Positions 45,635 through 56,703 of a stretch of 64,000 nt of DNA are shown in pieces. A program made the position numbers and the translations under genes. Position 1 is the first letter of the stretch. Each line of letters begins with the position of its first letter. The DNA comes from Chenopodium formosanum (Eukaryota > Streptophyta > Magnoliopsida > Caryophyllales > Amaranthaceae): assembly GCA_024500155.1 (NCBI GenBank), contig CM044876.1, positions 14,198,001 to 14,262,000 of the forward strand, in the 5' to 3' direction. Under the pieces are notes generated by a model. That model had not been told where the DNA came from, did not search any database, and saw nothing but the letters and a program-made list of their open reading frames with translations.

Positions 45635-45999
45635 AATTAAATATTGTTGGATTAAAGAACTGGGAATGTAAATATATAATAGTCACTTCCTTAAATAACT
45701 TGCCAAATTAAAAAGACGCATGTGTTGCAAATATACAAAAATAAATATTTTTTTACACAAAAATCAACGCAATCAAAAGCTTAATTTGGTGGTTGAAGTC
45801 CACGATCGATCTATATTAATATTGCGACAACTAATTGCGAGTAACAAAAATATATTAAAATCATGTAATTTGGTTGTAAGCAGTGAGATACCATATCATG
45901 AGCCTTTGTCAGGTTCAAACTGAATTTGTTGTGAAATAAATATGGTTGTTATCATAATAATCATAAAATAAATTGTGGGGAATGTATTTGTAAAAGATA
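45635..45999. other. AT-rich intergenic stretch
   Basis: No motif-bearing frame and no element ends were seen. Confidence 0.45.
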
Positions 46000-46551
46000 C
46001 TCCCTCTGTTTTTTTTTTTTAATATACATCAATTTGACCGGCATATTTGCTGAGACGTTATTTTGACCATTATTTTTTTTTTAATTGTGCATTAGTAAAA
46101 ATCGTAACAAAATTATATTTTTCCCTCCGTCCCAAAAAAAAGACCCATTTTGGTTGATTACGCGGGTATTAAGGAAGTTAAGTAAAAAGAAGTAAAAATA
46201 TATTAGAAAGATAAATTTACATGGGGTTTGTAAAAAAATAGAGAGAGAAAATAATAAAATAACATGAAAAATCAAATTTTTATATGGGGAAGCTAATTTT
46301 GCACAAATATTGTAGCAAATTGGTGGGTGTTTTAATGCAAATGAGTCATTCTTTTTGGGAAAAAGTTTTGGCCAAATGAGTCGTTCTTTTTGGGACGGGG
46401 GGAGTATGAAACTAGACATTATGACAATACTAATGATATATTATATACTAACATTTATTTAATTTTTAGAGGTGAAAAATTAAAGTCAAATCATGGTATG
46501 TGAATAGTGCAATTGTCAAAGTGATGCATATAAAAAAAAAAACGAAGGAAG
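46000..46551. mobile_element. Stowaway-type MITE with a nested second MITE
   Basis: Outer ends CTCCCTCTGTTTTTTTTTTT and AAAAAAAAAACGAAGGAAG. The interior is interrupted by 46121-46404. Confidence 0.65.
46121..46404. mobile_element. Nested Stowaway-type MITE
   Basis: CCCTCCGTCCCAAAAAAAAG on the left, TCTTTTTGGGACGGGGGGAG on the right. Homologous to 46802-47083 along most of its length. Confidence 0.8.
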
Positions 46552-46801
46552 TTGCTTAATAAACTACTTGAGTTCGATTCTCTCTTATTAAATAAAGGGG
46601 TGTAATGAATCAATCGAGCCGATCAATAAACTACTCGGGTTCGACCTCGGTTGAAACTCGTTCATGTTCGTTTATTTATAATCAATGTCCCTAAATTTCT
46701 TTCATATTTTATAAAGTCTACTCCATCAATAACCTTGACGTTAGTATAGGTAATGAATTCAAGTCATTTTGTTTTATTAATAGATGTAATTCTTTTTTGT
46801 A

Positions 46802-47083
46802 CTCCCTCCGTCCCCGAAAGAACGACCCATTTGGGTTGATTAGGCGGGTATTAAGAAAGTTAAATAAAAAGAAGTAAAAGTATGTTGGAAAGATAAATTT
46901 ACATAGGGTTTGTAAAAAAATAGAGAGAAAAAGTAATAAAATTACATGGAAAATCAAATTTTTATATGGAAAAGCTAATTTTGCACAAATATTGTTGGAA
47001 ATTGGTGGGTGTTTTAATGCAAATGGGTCATTCTTTTTGGGACTAAAATTATGCCAAATGGGTTCTTTCAGATTCGGAGGGAG
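46802..47083. mobile_element. Stowaway-type MITE, sister of the nested copy
   Basis: Ends CTCCCTCCGTCCCCGAAAGA and TCTTTCAGATTCGGAGGGAG with TA flanks. Interior shares TTAAGAAAGTTAAATAAAAAGAAG-type sequence with 46121-46404. Confidence 0.82.
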
Positions 47084-47290
47084 TACATACGTAGTAATGC
47101 GTAATTATTGTTAAACTAACATTTTGATTTGTTATATAATTTAGTAATAAAACATCATGTGTTGTACGGGACTTAAGTTAGTTAAAACTGACAATCCTTG
47201 ACCAAGATATACGTGCTGAGATTTTCATATATTTCAATCAATTATAAGAAAATTTTTAAAAAATAAAATCAAAATTAACGTTTCGTAATA

Positions 47291-47640
47291 AAATACAAGA
47301 AAAATTGTCAATTACTACCTTAAAAAGAGATCTTTGTGAATTACTACCCTGAAAATAAAGTCGTTAATTACTACCCTTAAAAATGTTTAATTCAAGCAAT
47401 TGTTATCTTTTCTCGTAATTAGCTCACTTAAGCTCTTAATGGCACCATTAAGCTCACTTAAACCTTGATTAATTAGACAAACTCTTGAACCACCTCCGAT
47501 AGCCCTCTTTACTTCCTCTTGCAGCCCCCACCCCGAAATCTACCCCCTCTCCCGTTCCCCCACCACGAATATCACCCCCCCGTTCCATCACTGCAATTTC
47601 AACCCCCTCCCGTTCTGCTACTACAAGTTAGCCCGTGAAC
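47291..47640. mobile_element. Possible truncated left half of a Mutator-like TIR element
   Basis: Begins GAAAAATTGTCAATTACTAC, has three AATTACTACC subrepeats, then a GC-rich CCCCCACCCCGAAATC block (47520-47630), the same order as the left halves of elements A-C. No matching right end was found. Confidence 0.4.
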
Positions 47641-48778
47641 ATAAAAAAACGAGTAATTCATGAACATAAATAAAAGAGTTATTCATGAACATAAATAAAC
47701 GAGTTATTTAAGAATTTATTTGAACAAGTATATCTATGTTCGTGCGTGTTCAAACTCTTTTATTAAATGAGCTTCAAAATTGTTTAAGCTCAACTCATTA
47801 TTATTAAATAAACAACTATGAGCGAGTTTAACTAAATGCGAACTTTATAATCGTCATTTGAATGACTATCATTTTATTTTAATAATAAACAATATGATTG
47901 GCTCATTTTTTCACATTATAATATCAACACAAACAATTTTCTAATATCTACAATGCAAATATAATTTTTGAAAAATTTTAATTCAACAAAAAAATAAATT
48001 CGACAAACTAAAAAATTAAAATAAAAATTACATAAATGAGATTGATAAATAAAAAATTTTGATAATACTATTTTATACCAAAAAGAAAGTAATATTTGGA
48101 AAAAAAATAATGTCAATTATGAACCACCTAATTATTAATGCTATTATAGTAATAATATTTCAAACGATCACTATAAAAATTTAAAAAGGTAGAGATTTTA
48201 TGAATCTACTCTACCCTACCTAAAATTAAATAAAGAACCAAAATTTAATAAAGAAAACAAAACGTGACTTAATTGGGGCAAACAATTGGGAGGGGAGGAT
48301 GCTGATTTAGGGGTATCAGTTCGGATAATCGGATCAGGTCTGATATGGTCGGATTGAGTAAATGTTTAAAGTTGAGTTATACTAAATTATTATGTCCACG
48401 CGAGTCCAAATCTGAATTGGATATTTTTCGGGTTAGTTTCGAATCGGGTCGTGTCAGATTCATCATTCATCACATTGGGCTGCAGCCTCATTAATTTTGT
48501 CTACAAATCAAGAATCAAGATGCATGATATTCGAGTATACGTCAAGTCAAGTCAATCATTCCTATTGTTAATTAATTATATAATAATTTCCATACAATTA
48601 AACCTACTCCTACTTTCCTATTTTCTTATTATATATAATGTGTACACACTTCACACATAAGAGTCCACATTCAACGAGTGTGGACATAAATAATATTCCA
48701 AACTCCAAATTATTTCAACTCATCTTTTAAGCCGCCTCCTAAATTAAGCGTTTTACATTAAGCACAAACAACAATCCG
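47641..48778 (+). promoter_or_regulatory. Upstream region of the YUCCA-type gene
   Basis: 47641-47760 holds TTCATGAACATAAATAA repeats; 48300-48470 holds a GGATCGGGT-type fragment interrupting the part shared with 40590-41010. A good TATA box (TTATTATATATAATG) lies at 48627-48640, giving a likely transcription start near 48665 and a ~110-base leader before the ATG at 48779. Confidence 0.55.
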
Positions 48779-50574
48779 ATGGCGGAATCGACTGTTATTG
48801 TTGTAGGGGCAGGGCCATCAGGGCTAGCCACCGCGGCTTGTCTAACCCATAACTCGATACCATACATCTTACTCGAAAGAGAAGATTGTTGTGCTTCTCT
48901 TTGGAAGAAAAAGGCGTATGATCGCCTTCACCTACATTTACCTAAGGAATATTGTGAACTTCCTCACATGAAAATGCCCTCCAATTACCCAAAATACGTC
49001 CCAAAAAAAGATTTCTTACACTACTTGGACAACTACGTCGATCATTTTGGGATCAAGCCTTTGTACAGAAGGCGCGTGGTGAGTGCCAAGTTAGATGAAG
49101 GTACAAAGAAATGGCGAGTGGTAGCAAAGAAAGTGATCGACAACAACAACGAGGACGAGGAGGAGGAGGAGGAGTATGTAGGGAGGTATTTGGTGGTGGC
49201 AAGTGGTGAAACATGTGATCCATATTGTCCTGAAATTGAAGGGTTGAGTAGCTTTCAAGGGAAAGTAGTGCATTCTACACAATATAGGTCTGGTAAAGAG
49301 TATGAAGACAAAAGTGTATTGGTTATTGGAGCTGGTAATTCTGGCATTGAAATTGGTCTTGATCTTGCTAATTATGGTGCTAAAACTTCAATCGTTGTTA
49401 GAAGCCCTGTAAGTTTTCTAATTTTATCTTATCGATATTGCTATTACTTATTACTCCCTCGGTTTTTTAATGTTCTATACTTTGACCTTTTTTGTCTCAC
49501 AAAATTCATTTAACTTATACGAGTATTAGAACAATAAGAAACAGAAGGAAGAAGTTTAATTTATTAATTTATTTATTTACTTATTTATTTCTTATACTCC
49601 GTAAATTAATATTGAAGGTGTATTATATTGGTGTGACAAATCATGAGATTCAATGGTGTTTGGTAACTTTGACGATTCATTACTTTTTGTTTAAATTTTT
49701 TGGAGTTTTTTTTTAATTTGTTTTACTACGTATAACTTGACTTGATTAGAGGTGTGCATACGTAAATTAGGTGAATTTAGGATTTTAATTAAATCGAGTT
49801 ATTTCACTTTATTGTATATATACAATGTGCCAAATAAACAAATTGACCAATTCAATTATTATTTAATTCATCACACAAGTTGACCGATAGAAAGTGAAAT
49901 TATGCAAGTACGACAATGTTTGGTAGTTATCACTCCTGTTGAGATAATTGACAGTAGGTTGCTGATTGTAATACTGATGTAGTACAAGTTTTATAATTTT
50001 CATAATTTAAATTGGTTGAAAATTCAATGTGAAAATATGGGAAACGAAAAATTATAAAAAGTACTCCGTATAAAAATTAATTAAAACCTAAAGTTTTTCC
50101 AATATTCATAATTTTCCGTTATTAAGATTAGACAGAATATAGTTACTATGGAGTTCCCTCATTCCTATATTTCTAGGATTCTAGCCATTTATTATTATTT
50201 CAAACTTTGACTGTATTTGGAAATTTGTTCCGATAATCTTTCTCGTTTCTTAAAAACTAAAACTTTATACGGAGTATTTTTTTTTTTTTTTTTCGGAAAG
50301 GATAATTGAATAAAAATTAGTTTTAGTAAAAATAAGTTCAGTAAAAATTATTTCAGTTAAGTAAAAATTATTTCAGTTAAGTAAAAATAATTTCAGCAAA
50401 ATTAATTTAAGTTCATGTACATTGATGCTTTTTTTTACTAGGATTTCTTTATGTAAATTATTTTTTTCCATATATTGCAAAATATTGTCGTACAAGAAAT
50501 TTTTTTAAATCACATATATTTTTTTAACGCATCACTTTTGTCTACACTTTTATCACATATTGTACAGTTATACA

Positions 50575-50656
<82 letters not shown>

Positions 50657-53600
50657 TTAAAAAAGTCAAGTATAAAATATTATGTCTTATTGATAATATT
50701 GTACTCGGTTATGTTTGGTAAATACAAGTATTATATTTATAAAGGGTAACAAAATTCATCGTAATAGGATAGTGATTTATCATATACATATGTAAGATAT
50801 CATATATATCAAATACATATTTCCATAATTTTCCTACTAAAGTCTCTATACATTAGCGATATACTGTGACTATCCAAGCTAATAATCTTTTATTATGGTT
50901 CTATCATGGGTTCAAACTTCAAAAATTGATGGCAAATATATAAACGTACGCACTCAAATCACTTCTCCACCTATTTAGAAGTCTCCAAGTTCCATTTAAA
51001 GCATTTTTAGATCATGGATATTATTATATACGGACAATTGTTTGCAAAATTCTTAAACTGTCCATTTACATTATCGTTACAGACCAACCATTTTTATATA
51101 CGATATTATATAAATTTATATGGTTGGCAACTTGGCATAAGATATTATTGTTATATATGCTATTACATAAATTACAAAAAAAAAAGATTATTTAAATAAG
51201 TAGAAATAATAATTAAATCAATAAAAATAAGTTCAATTTCATAAAAAAAAGTCCGATTCAGTAAAAATAATTTTTGTAAAATTAAGTTTATTAAAATTTA
51301 GTTTTAATCAATAAAATTCAATTTTAATAAGTAAAATAATTTCAGTCAAGTGAAAATAAATTTAGTTTTGCAAAATTAAAGTGAAGTGAACGAGATCATA
51401 TATTTATAATAACTTCTTCCATTTACATCATCAATTGTAGAAATCCAATAAATTATGATGTACTTTTCGTTCATATGCTGAAGACAATTTTAGAGTATGA
51501 AAAGAGATAAATTGAGTATTACAGTGGAAATTAAGTGTGATCATGTGAATCTTCACGTTAAAGTTGAATGATTAAGTGACAAAATCTGTTAGAGAGTGCT
51601 ACGGAGTAGTTTAAACCAGCTATTAATTGGTTGATTATTAATCATACACAACTACAACATGAAAGTCAAGCAATTATAAAGACAGATGATTTAATAAAGG
51701 AAAAGCGTTAAATCTTATTGATCGTTAGTATAATGACCTAGGTGGGAGTGATCCACTTTTTAAGCTCACACAATATTTTAAGTTTTTTCTAAAAGGAATA
51801 TGATATATATGGGCTTAGGGCTACATATAATAAAATACTTCGTAAGATGTTGAAAGTGGAAAAAAAAACATAAAATATACGGATCGGAGTACTCCGTAAC
51901 ATTATTACAGTGATCTACTCGTAAGTTTGCCATATGTTCTTAAATTAACTTGAAATTAGAAAAAATATCATCACCCTTTCACATAATCGTACAATTGTTA
52001 TGTATGTTTTTTTTTTTTTTTGTTAATCCCAATAGATAAAAGTCCACAGGATCTTGGGGTAGGTTTGTTTTGCGTAAACTTGGGGAATAATTTGCTTTTA
52101 ATTTTTCGTTGACTTTATTAAGTACCATACAGCCATACTACCTTACTATATTAAGAAAATGAGAGTTTCTAATATACTTTGAGATGTATCGTATTAATTA
52201 AATATTCTAGCTATAGTCATATAGAAGCTACTTATGACCAGATGGTCCCAAATTTTATTCCTTAAAAAGTAACTGTTAGTAGTACACTTATGAGTTATGA
52301 TTAATCGCATAATTGACCTTGTAATACATTACGGAGTACTTAACAACAAATGACTTATTGCATTCTTATTATTGATACCCCTTCCCTTGCCTAGCTTATT
52401 TAATTAAGCTTATGATGATCAATATGTTACCTTATGAAACAAGTAAGGTCATATCATATCCAAAAACTCGATTTTTTTATTTTTATTTTTTATTTTTAAA
52501 AAATGTGATGTGTAATGTACATGGTAATATTCTATAGACAATGTATTATATAACAATTTCTAATCACCTTCAAAATAAAAAATGTGCGACGAACATACTT
52601 TATTGATAGATTGTTAGTAATATTAGTATTGATAAAGCTCATGCAAATTGAATTTTTGTGCAGGTTCATATATTGTCCAAAGGAATGGTGAACATAGGAC
52701 TAGTTCTTCTGAAGCATTTGCCATTAAAATGGGTGGACAACTTGTTGGTTCTCATCAGTAAAATTGTATATGGAGACGTGACCAAATACGGGTTGACTAG
52801 GCCCCAAGAAGGTCCCTTCTATTTAAAAGTTGCCTTTGGTAAATACCCGATTATTGATCAAGGCTCTTTTCAAAAGATAAAATCTGGTGAAATTCAGGTA
52901 TTAATTCCCAACCAATCAACTATTTGGCAATCTTTATATGTTCCCCAAAATCTAACATATCAATAATTTGCTTTCTTTGTTGATAAGAAAAGCGAGTTGT
53001 TAAATCACGCTCTTAATTTTTTAAGATCCAACATAATTAATTAGCTTCTTGATGATGGATGTTGTCATGTTGAAGTGTCGATCTCACCCAAGTTCGAGTG
53101 TAGAGAACTTAATACGAGTATAATATAAATGTTTAATGTAAACGTTTATGTAAGACTATGTTATTATCATAAAACCACTTCTATTTGTCGTCACCGAGAG
53201 TACGTAACCCTATTTCTATATAATCTACCTTGTGATGATAAGGCGATTTTACATAAATATCTATTAATCTCAACGACATACAACAACTCAATTAATAGCT
53301 ACAATAATAGCCAATAATAGTAACTAAGTAGGGCTATAGATTTAGAAATAATCAATCAAGCCTAATTACACCTAATTAGCTGTTGCGTAGCTTTGATTTG
53401 TTAGTATGATGTGTGAATGCGTTAGACACAAGAAAAAGCAAAGCAGAATATTGCATGTGAACATTCATCACTGTCCCTAGTTGTGCTATATAATTATTCA
53501 TATTTTTGTCTTATTTTTGTAATTGCAATTTGTAAACGTTGCGTTTATGATTAACTCAATTAAAGTTTAAGCTTAATTCATATTTTTGTCTTATTTTTGT

Positions 53601-54394
53601 AATTGCAATTTGTAACGTTGCGTTTATGATTATGTAACGGTTAATGTTACAGATTTTGCCGGGAATCACAAGCATAAGAGGCAATGATGTGCTGTTTAAG
53701 GATGGCAGATCGTATGCTTTCGACTCTATTATTTTCGCCACTGGTTTTAAAAGGGCCACCAATCAATGGCTCAAGGTAAAATTAATTAGATATGTATGCA
53801 TCCATGGTCTATGTATTCAAGTTTGGACAAAGTTTTTGGATGACATCATGATGGCGTATATGATAGAATTTTTTTTTTTAAAACAAAGTTTTTGGATGAC
53901 ATCATAATGACGTATATAATAGAAAAATCTCCTTTTTTTTTAAAAAAAAAATGTGAATTATTTATCTGACACTGGACAGTGTAACGGCGTCATCTCAAAC
54001 TTGATTTAAAATATAAATAGTAAAAGAGGGGAATAAGGTCCAAAATAAAGAGGTGTGTGTGTAGTGTGTATAAAGTGGGTTTTAAAATCCAACTTTTACA
54101 ACTATATCTATTACACAATTGCTTATATTTGATGGATCATTGCTTTGAAATGATGATTGTGGAAGTGTGTAAGTTAGGTTGTGTTCACTTCACTTTATTT
54201 AATTACAAATTTTGTCGGTGAATTAATAGGGAGACGATTATCTGCTGAATGAAGATGGATTGTCAAAGCAAAGTTTTCCTAACAATTGGAAGGGTAAAGA
54301 TGGATTGTATTGTGCTGGTCTAGCAAGAAGGGGACTCTACGGAGCTGCTATGGATGCTGAAAATATCTCTAATGACATCAAAAAACTTAATTAG
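48779..54394 (+). CDS. YUCCA-type flavin monooxygenase (indole-3-pyruvate monooxygenase, YUC10/11-like)
   Basis: Four phase-0 exons: 48779-49408, 52664-52897, 53653-53775 and 54230-54394, encoding 383 aa. YUCCA enzymes convert indole-3-pyruvate to the auxin IAA using FAD and NADPH. FAD motif VVGAGPSG (Gly10-Gly15), NADPH motif VIGAGNSG (184-189), FATGFK (316-321) and the C-terminal GLYCAGLARRGLYGA are all present. Length fits the family. Class 10/11 is inferred from LEREDCCASLWKKKAYDRLHLHLPK and the compact size. Residues 121-132 form an unusual DNNNEDEEEEEE insert encoded by GAG/AAC triplets. Every intron keeps GT-AG. No inactivating change was seen, so it appears intact. Confidence 0.92.
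49144..49176 (+). repeat. Triplet repeat encoding an acidic run in the YUCCA-type protein
   Basis: AAC/GAG/GAC triplets encode consecutive Asn then Asp/Glu residues within a loop between the first nucleotide-binding half and the GETCDPYCPEIEG region. Likely length-variable. Confidence 0.75.
49454..49551. mobile_element. Short Stowaway-type MITE in YUCCA intron 1
   Basis: CTCCCTCGGTTTTTTAATGT on the left against ACAATAAGAAACAGAAGGAAG on the right, with a TA before the left end. It lies 45 bases inside the intron. Confidence 0.6.
50578..50653. repeat. (AT)n microsatellite, ~75 bp
   Basis: Uninterrupted alternating AT for more than 35 repeats. Confidence 0.95.
52898..53652 (+). other. Intron 2 of the YUCCA-type gene, with a 57-bp duplication
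   Basis: The block from ATTCATATTTTTGTCTTATT to GTTGCGTTTATGATTA occurs at 53494-53551 and again at 53577-53633, the second copy lying just before the exon 3 acceptor. A separate plus-strand frame at 53129-53317 is not gene-like. Confidence 0.8.
53776..54229 (+). other. Intron 3 of the YUCCA-type gene
   Basis: Contains a short direct repeat AAAGTTTTTGGATGACATCA at 53829 and 53886, and T/A-rich tracts near 53868 and 53930. Nothing else. Confidence 0.7.
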
Positions 54395-54913
54395 ATAATT
54401 TATGCTATCAAATCTCTGTTTCATTCTAATAAGGAATGCTAATCATGTCCAATTAGCATATTTATTTTTGTGTGTGTATGTTCGTGTGTTGTGTATGTGC
54501 ACACATACACTTTGTTATAGCTTGATTTTGTTTAATAGTCTTCCGAAATGCTGGATATTTATTAAATAAATTAAATGATGTCTTATTATTTATTGATGTT
54601 TGACTAGATTGTCATGAGTTTATGACCCTCCTAAGTACTAAATATCTCGAAACAAAGGATTACGGGACGAGAAGAGATGATTATAGATTTATAGCTAGTA
54701 ATCTTGTTCTTTCTTTTTCTCTAGCTACAAAGATTTGTGATGGAAGTATTTTGTGTTTAATATCCGGTGGGTGTCGTATGTACCAATAGGCCTCATTATT
54801 GTTGTTGAGATCATCGAGTCTGCGTTCCAGAGCCCAGTGTGGCCCAAGGCCCAGCTGAGATGGGGGCCCAAAATTAAAATGTTAGTATAGATTAAGGAAA
54901 ACCGCAAATTTTT
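54395..54913. other. 3' UTR and downstream flank of the YUCCA-type gene
   Basis: The first ~200 bases are probably 3' UTR. At 54468-54507 GTGTGTGTATGTTCGTGTG is followed by ATGTGCACACATACAC, an imperfect hairpin. No gene. Confidence 0.5.
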
Positions 54914-55316
54914 GGCTGAGGTCGCGCCCAGCAAATGAACATCTACTAGAAAAAAATGAACATTTACAGAAAAAAATGAACAATTATTTCTGAACATTAC
55001 ATTATATAAAAAATGAACATTTATGACATGGTTTCGAAAGCTCTAATCAACTTTCTTCCTTTCTCCAACTTATTTCTTGTCAATTGCAGAAAATTCGCAA
55101 CTTTATCTTCTTCCCATTGCTATGTTCGATCAAAAATAAAACTTGCCAATAAAATTCAGCACTTGAAACCACTGAAATCACTTATAATAATTGCTGGATT
55201 ATCTCGCTATAAACTCGTTATTTCTGATTTTATTGACTGATGGGTATCCTTGAAATTGGGTTGTCTTCATTTCATGCATCAAATAATCACAGCTTACTTT
55301 TGTAGAATTTGATTAT

Positions 55317-55595
55317 AACACTTTGTTTGGATAGGAAGAAATGAAAGGAAAAGAAGAGAAGAGAAATGAAGGGGACAAATTCTCTTGATTGGGTAAAAGA
55401 TTGGGAGAAGGAAGGGGAAGGAGAGGGAGAGATCCATTTTCCATCTCTCTTTAATAAGCATTATCTCTCCAAAATTGGAGAGATTTGGAGGGAAAATGAA
55501 GCTCACCTCTCCCTCCCTTTCTTTTCCCTTCCCTTCCTCCATTTTCCCTCCCCTTCTTTTCCTTCCTTCTTTGCTATCCAAACAAAGCGTTGAGC
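55317..55595. mobile_element. Purine/pyrimidine-rich MITE
   Basis: CACTTTGTTTGGATAGGAAG on the left and TTGCTATCCAAACAAAGCG on the right. The left half is GGA/GAA-rich and the right half CCTTCC-rich, so it folds into a long hairpin. Confidence 0.75.
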
Positions 55596-55635
55596 ATCTT
55601 TGTAAATTGAGGTTTGTGAAGGAAATTGGAGGGGA

Positions 55636-55671
55636 GAGAGAGAGAGAGAGAGAGTGTGTGTGTGTGTGTGG
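55636..55671. repeat. (GA)n(GT)n compound microsatellite
   Basis: About ten GA repeats run directly into about eight TG repeats. Confidence 0.92.
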
Positions 55672-56163
55672 AGTTGAGTTAGAAACACCATTTTTTGGGA
55701 GGAGAGAGAAACTAAAGTATTAATGAAGATTTTACCCATGTCATTAAAATCACTTTTTTTTAGGGCAAATGAGAGATTATTGTGGAGGAGAAAAATAAAA
55801 GACCCAGATTCCTTAAATAAATCAACAATATTTTTTTTTAATAAAGAACAAAATGCTTATGTTAATTGAACATCCTTTATTATATAAACAAGCATTTTAT
55901 ACAACTAAATAAACACAAAAAATTTGTATTAATTTAAAAATAAAATGAACATTTATTTTTAAAAGAATGAACATCATATACAACATGAAAATGAACTTTT
56001 ATTTTAAGATTGAACATCATACTGCATGAAATTGAAAATCTGATTAGTGAGGAATACAAAATTATTGTAAAATATGTTCAATTTAAAAATGTTCATTTTT
56101 ACTATAGTAAATGTTCATTTTGGCAGCAACCTCAGCCAACACTAGCTGAGATTGACCTCAGCC

Positions 56164-56703
56164 ATTAACAACTGATCTTTCTTCATTTCTTCCCCCTTCT
56201 AATTCTAAATTATTTTTTTTCGTCAAAAAAAAAAATCTGAATTATTTTGATTTTACTCCATTTGTTTTTTTAGTTACCCAATTAGTCATCAAATAAACTT
56301 GATATTATATATCTTTCTTGAATTTAAATTTCCTTTTAAATACTAAAAATTCTATGTTATATGTAGGAATGACACGGATCGAATTCGGGTCAGATTGAGT
56401 TTCACTTGCATCCACCCGCAATCACCATCCACTTCACCTGATCCACCCGTTATCCGCAAAACTCATCACCCGCATCCTATCCATCCGTCATCCGCGGGTG
56501 AAACGGGTGAATAAGATGCTTAGCGAGTGATATTTATAATCACTATTCTAATAGTCTATATTTTTATAATCATTTATAATATATTTATATTATTTATATA
56601 AATAAAAGAGAATCAGTGAAATAAGTTTTAATCAGAAAAAAGATGACTATTTAACCATCTAAGCAAATTATCAACTTTGTTATTAATATGTAAAAATAAT
56701 CTA
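56164..56703. other. Intergenic stretch
   Basis: At 56365-56530 the sequence GGAATGACACGGATCG and repeated ATCCACCCG/CATCCGCGGGTG words suggest one half of a GC-rich hAT-like element. No gene. Confidence 0.4.

Larger units (their letters stand above)
49409..52663 (+). other. 3.26 kb intron 1 of the YUCCA-type gene
   Basis: Contains a small MITE (49454-49551), a long (AT)n microsatellite, poly-T tracts (50276-50293, 52007-52021) and a series of AAAAATAATTTCAGTTAAGT repeats (50320-50400, again near 51250-51370). No other gene was found. Confidence 0.75.
54914..56163. mobile_element. ~1.25 kb TIR element with ATGAACAT subterminal repeats
   Basis: Ends GGCTGAGGTCGCGCCCAGCA and GGTTGCTGCC (minus) plus outer GACCTCAGCC. 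ATGAACATTTA-like words repeat at 54936-55023 and inverted at 55960-56120. A separate MITE and a microsatellite lie inside. No transposase. Confidence 0.65.

Noticed and set aside
50475..50660. Open frame of alternating Tyr and Ile
   Set aside because: Translation of the (AT)n microsatellite.
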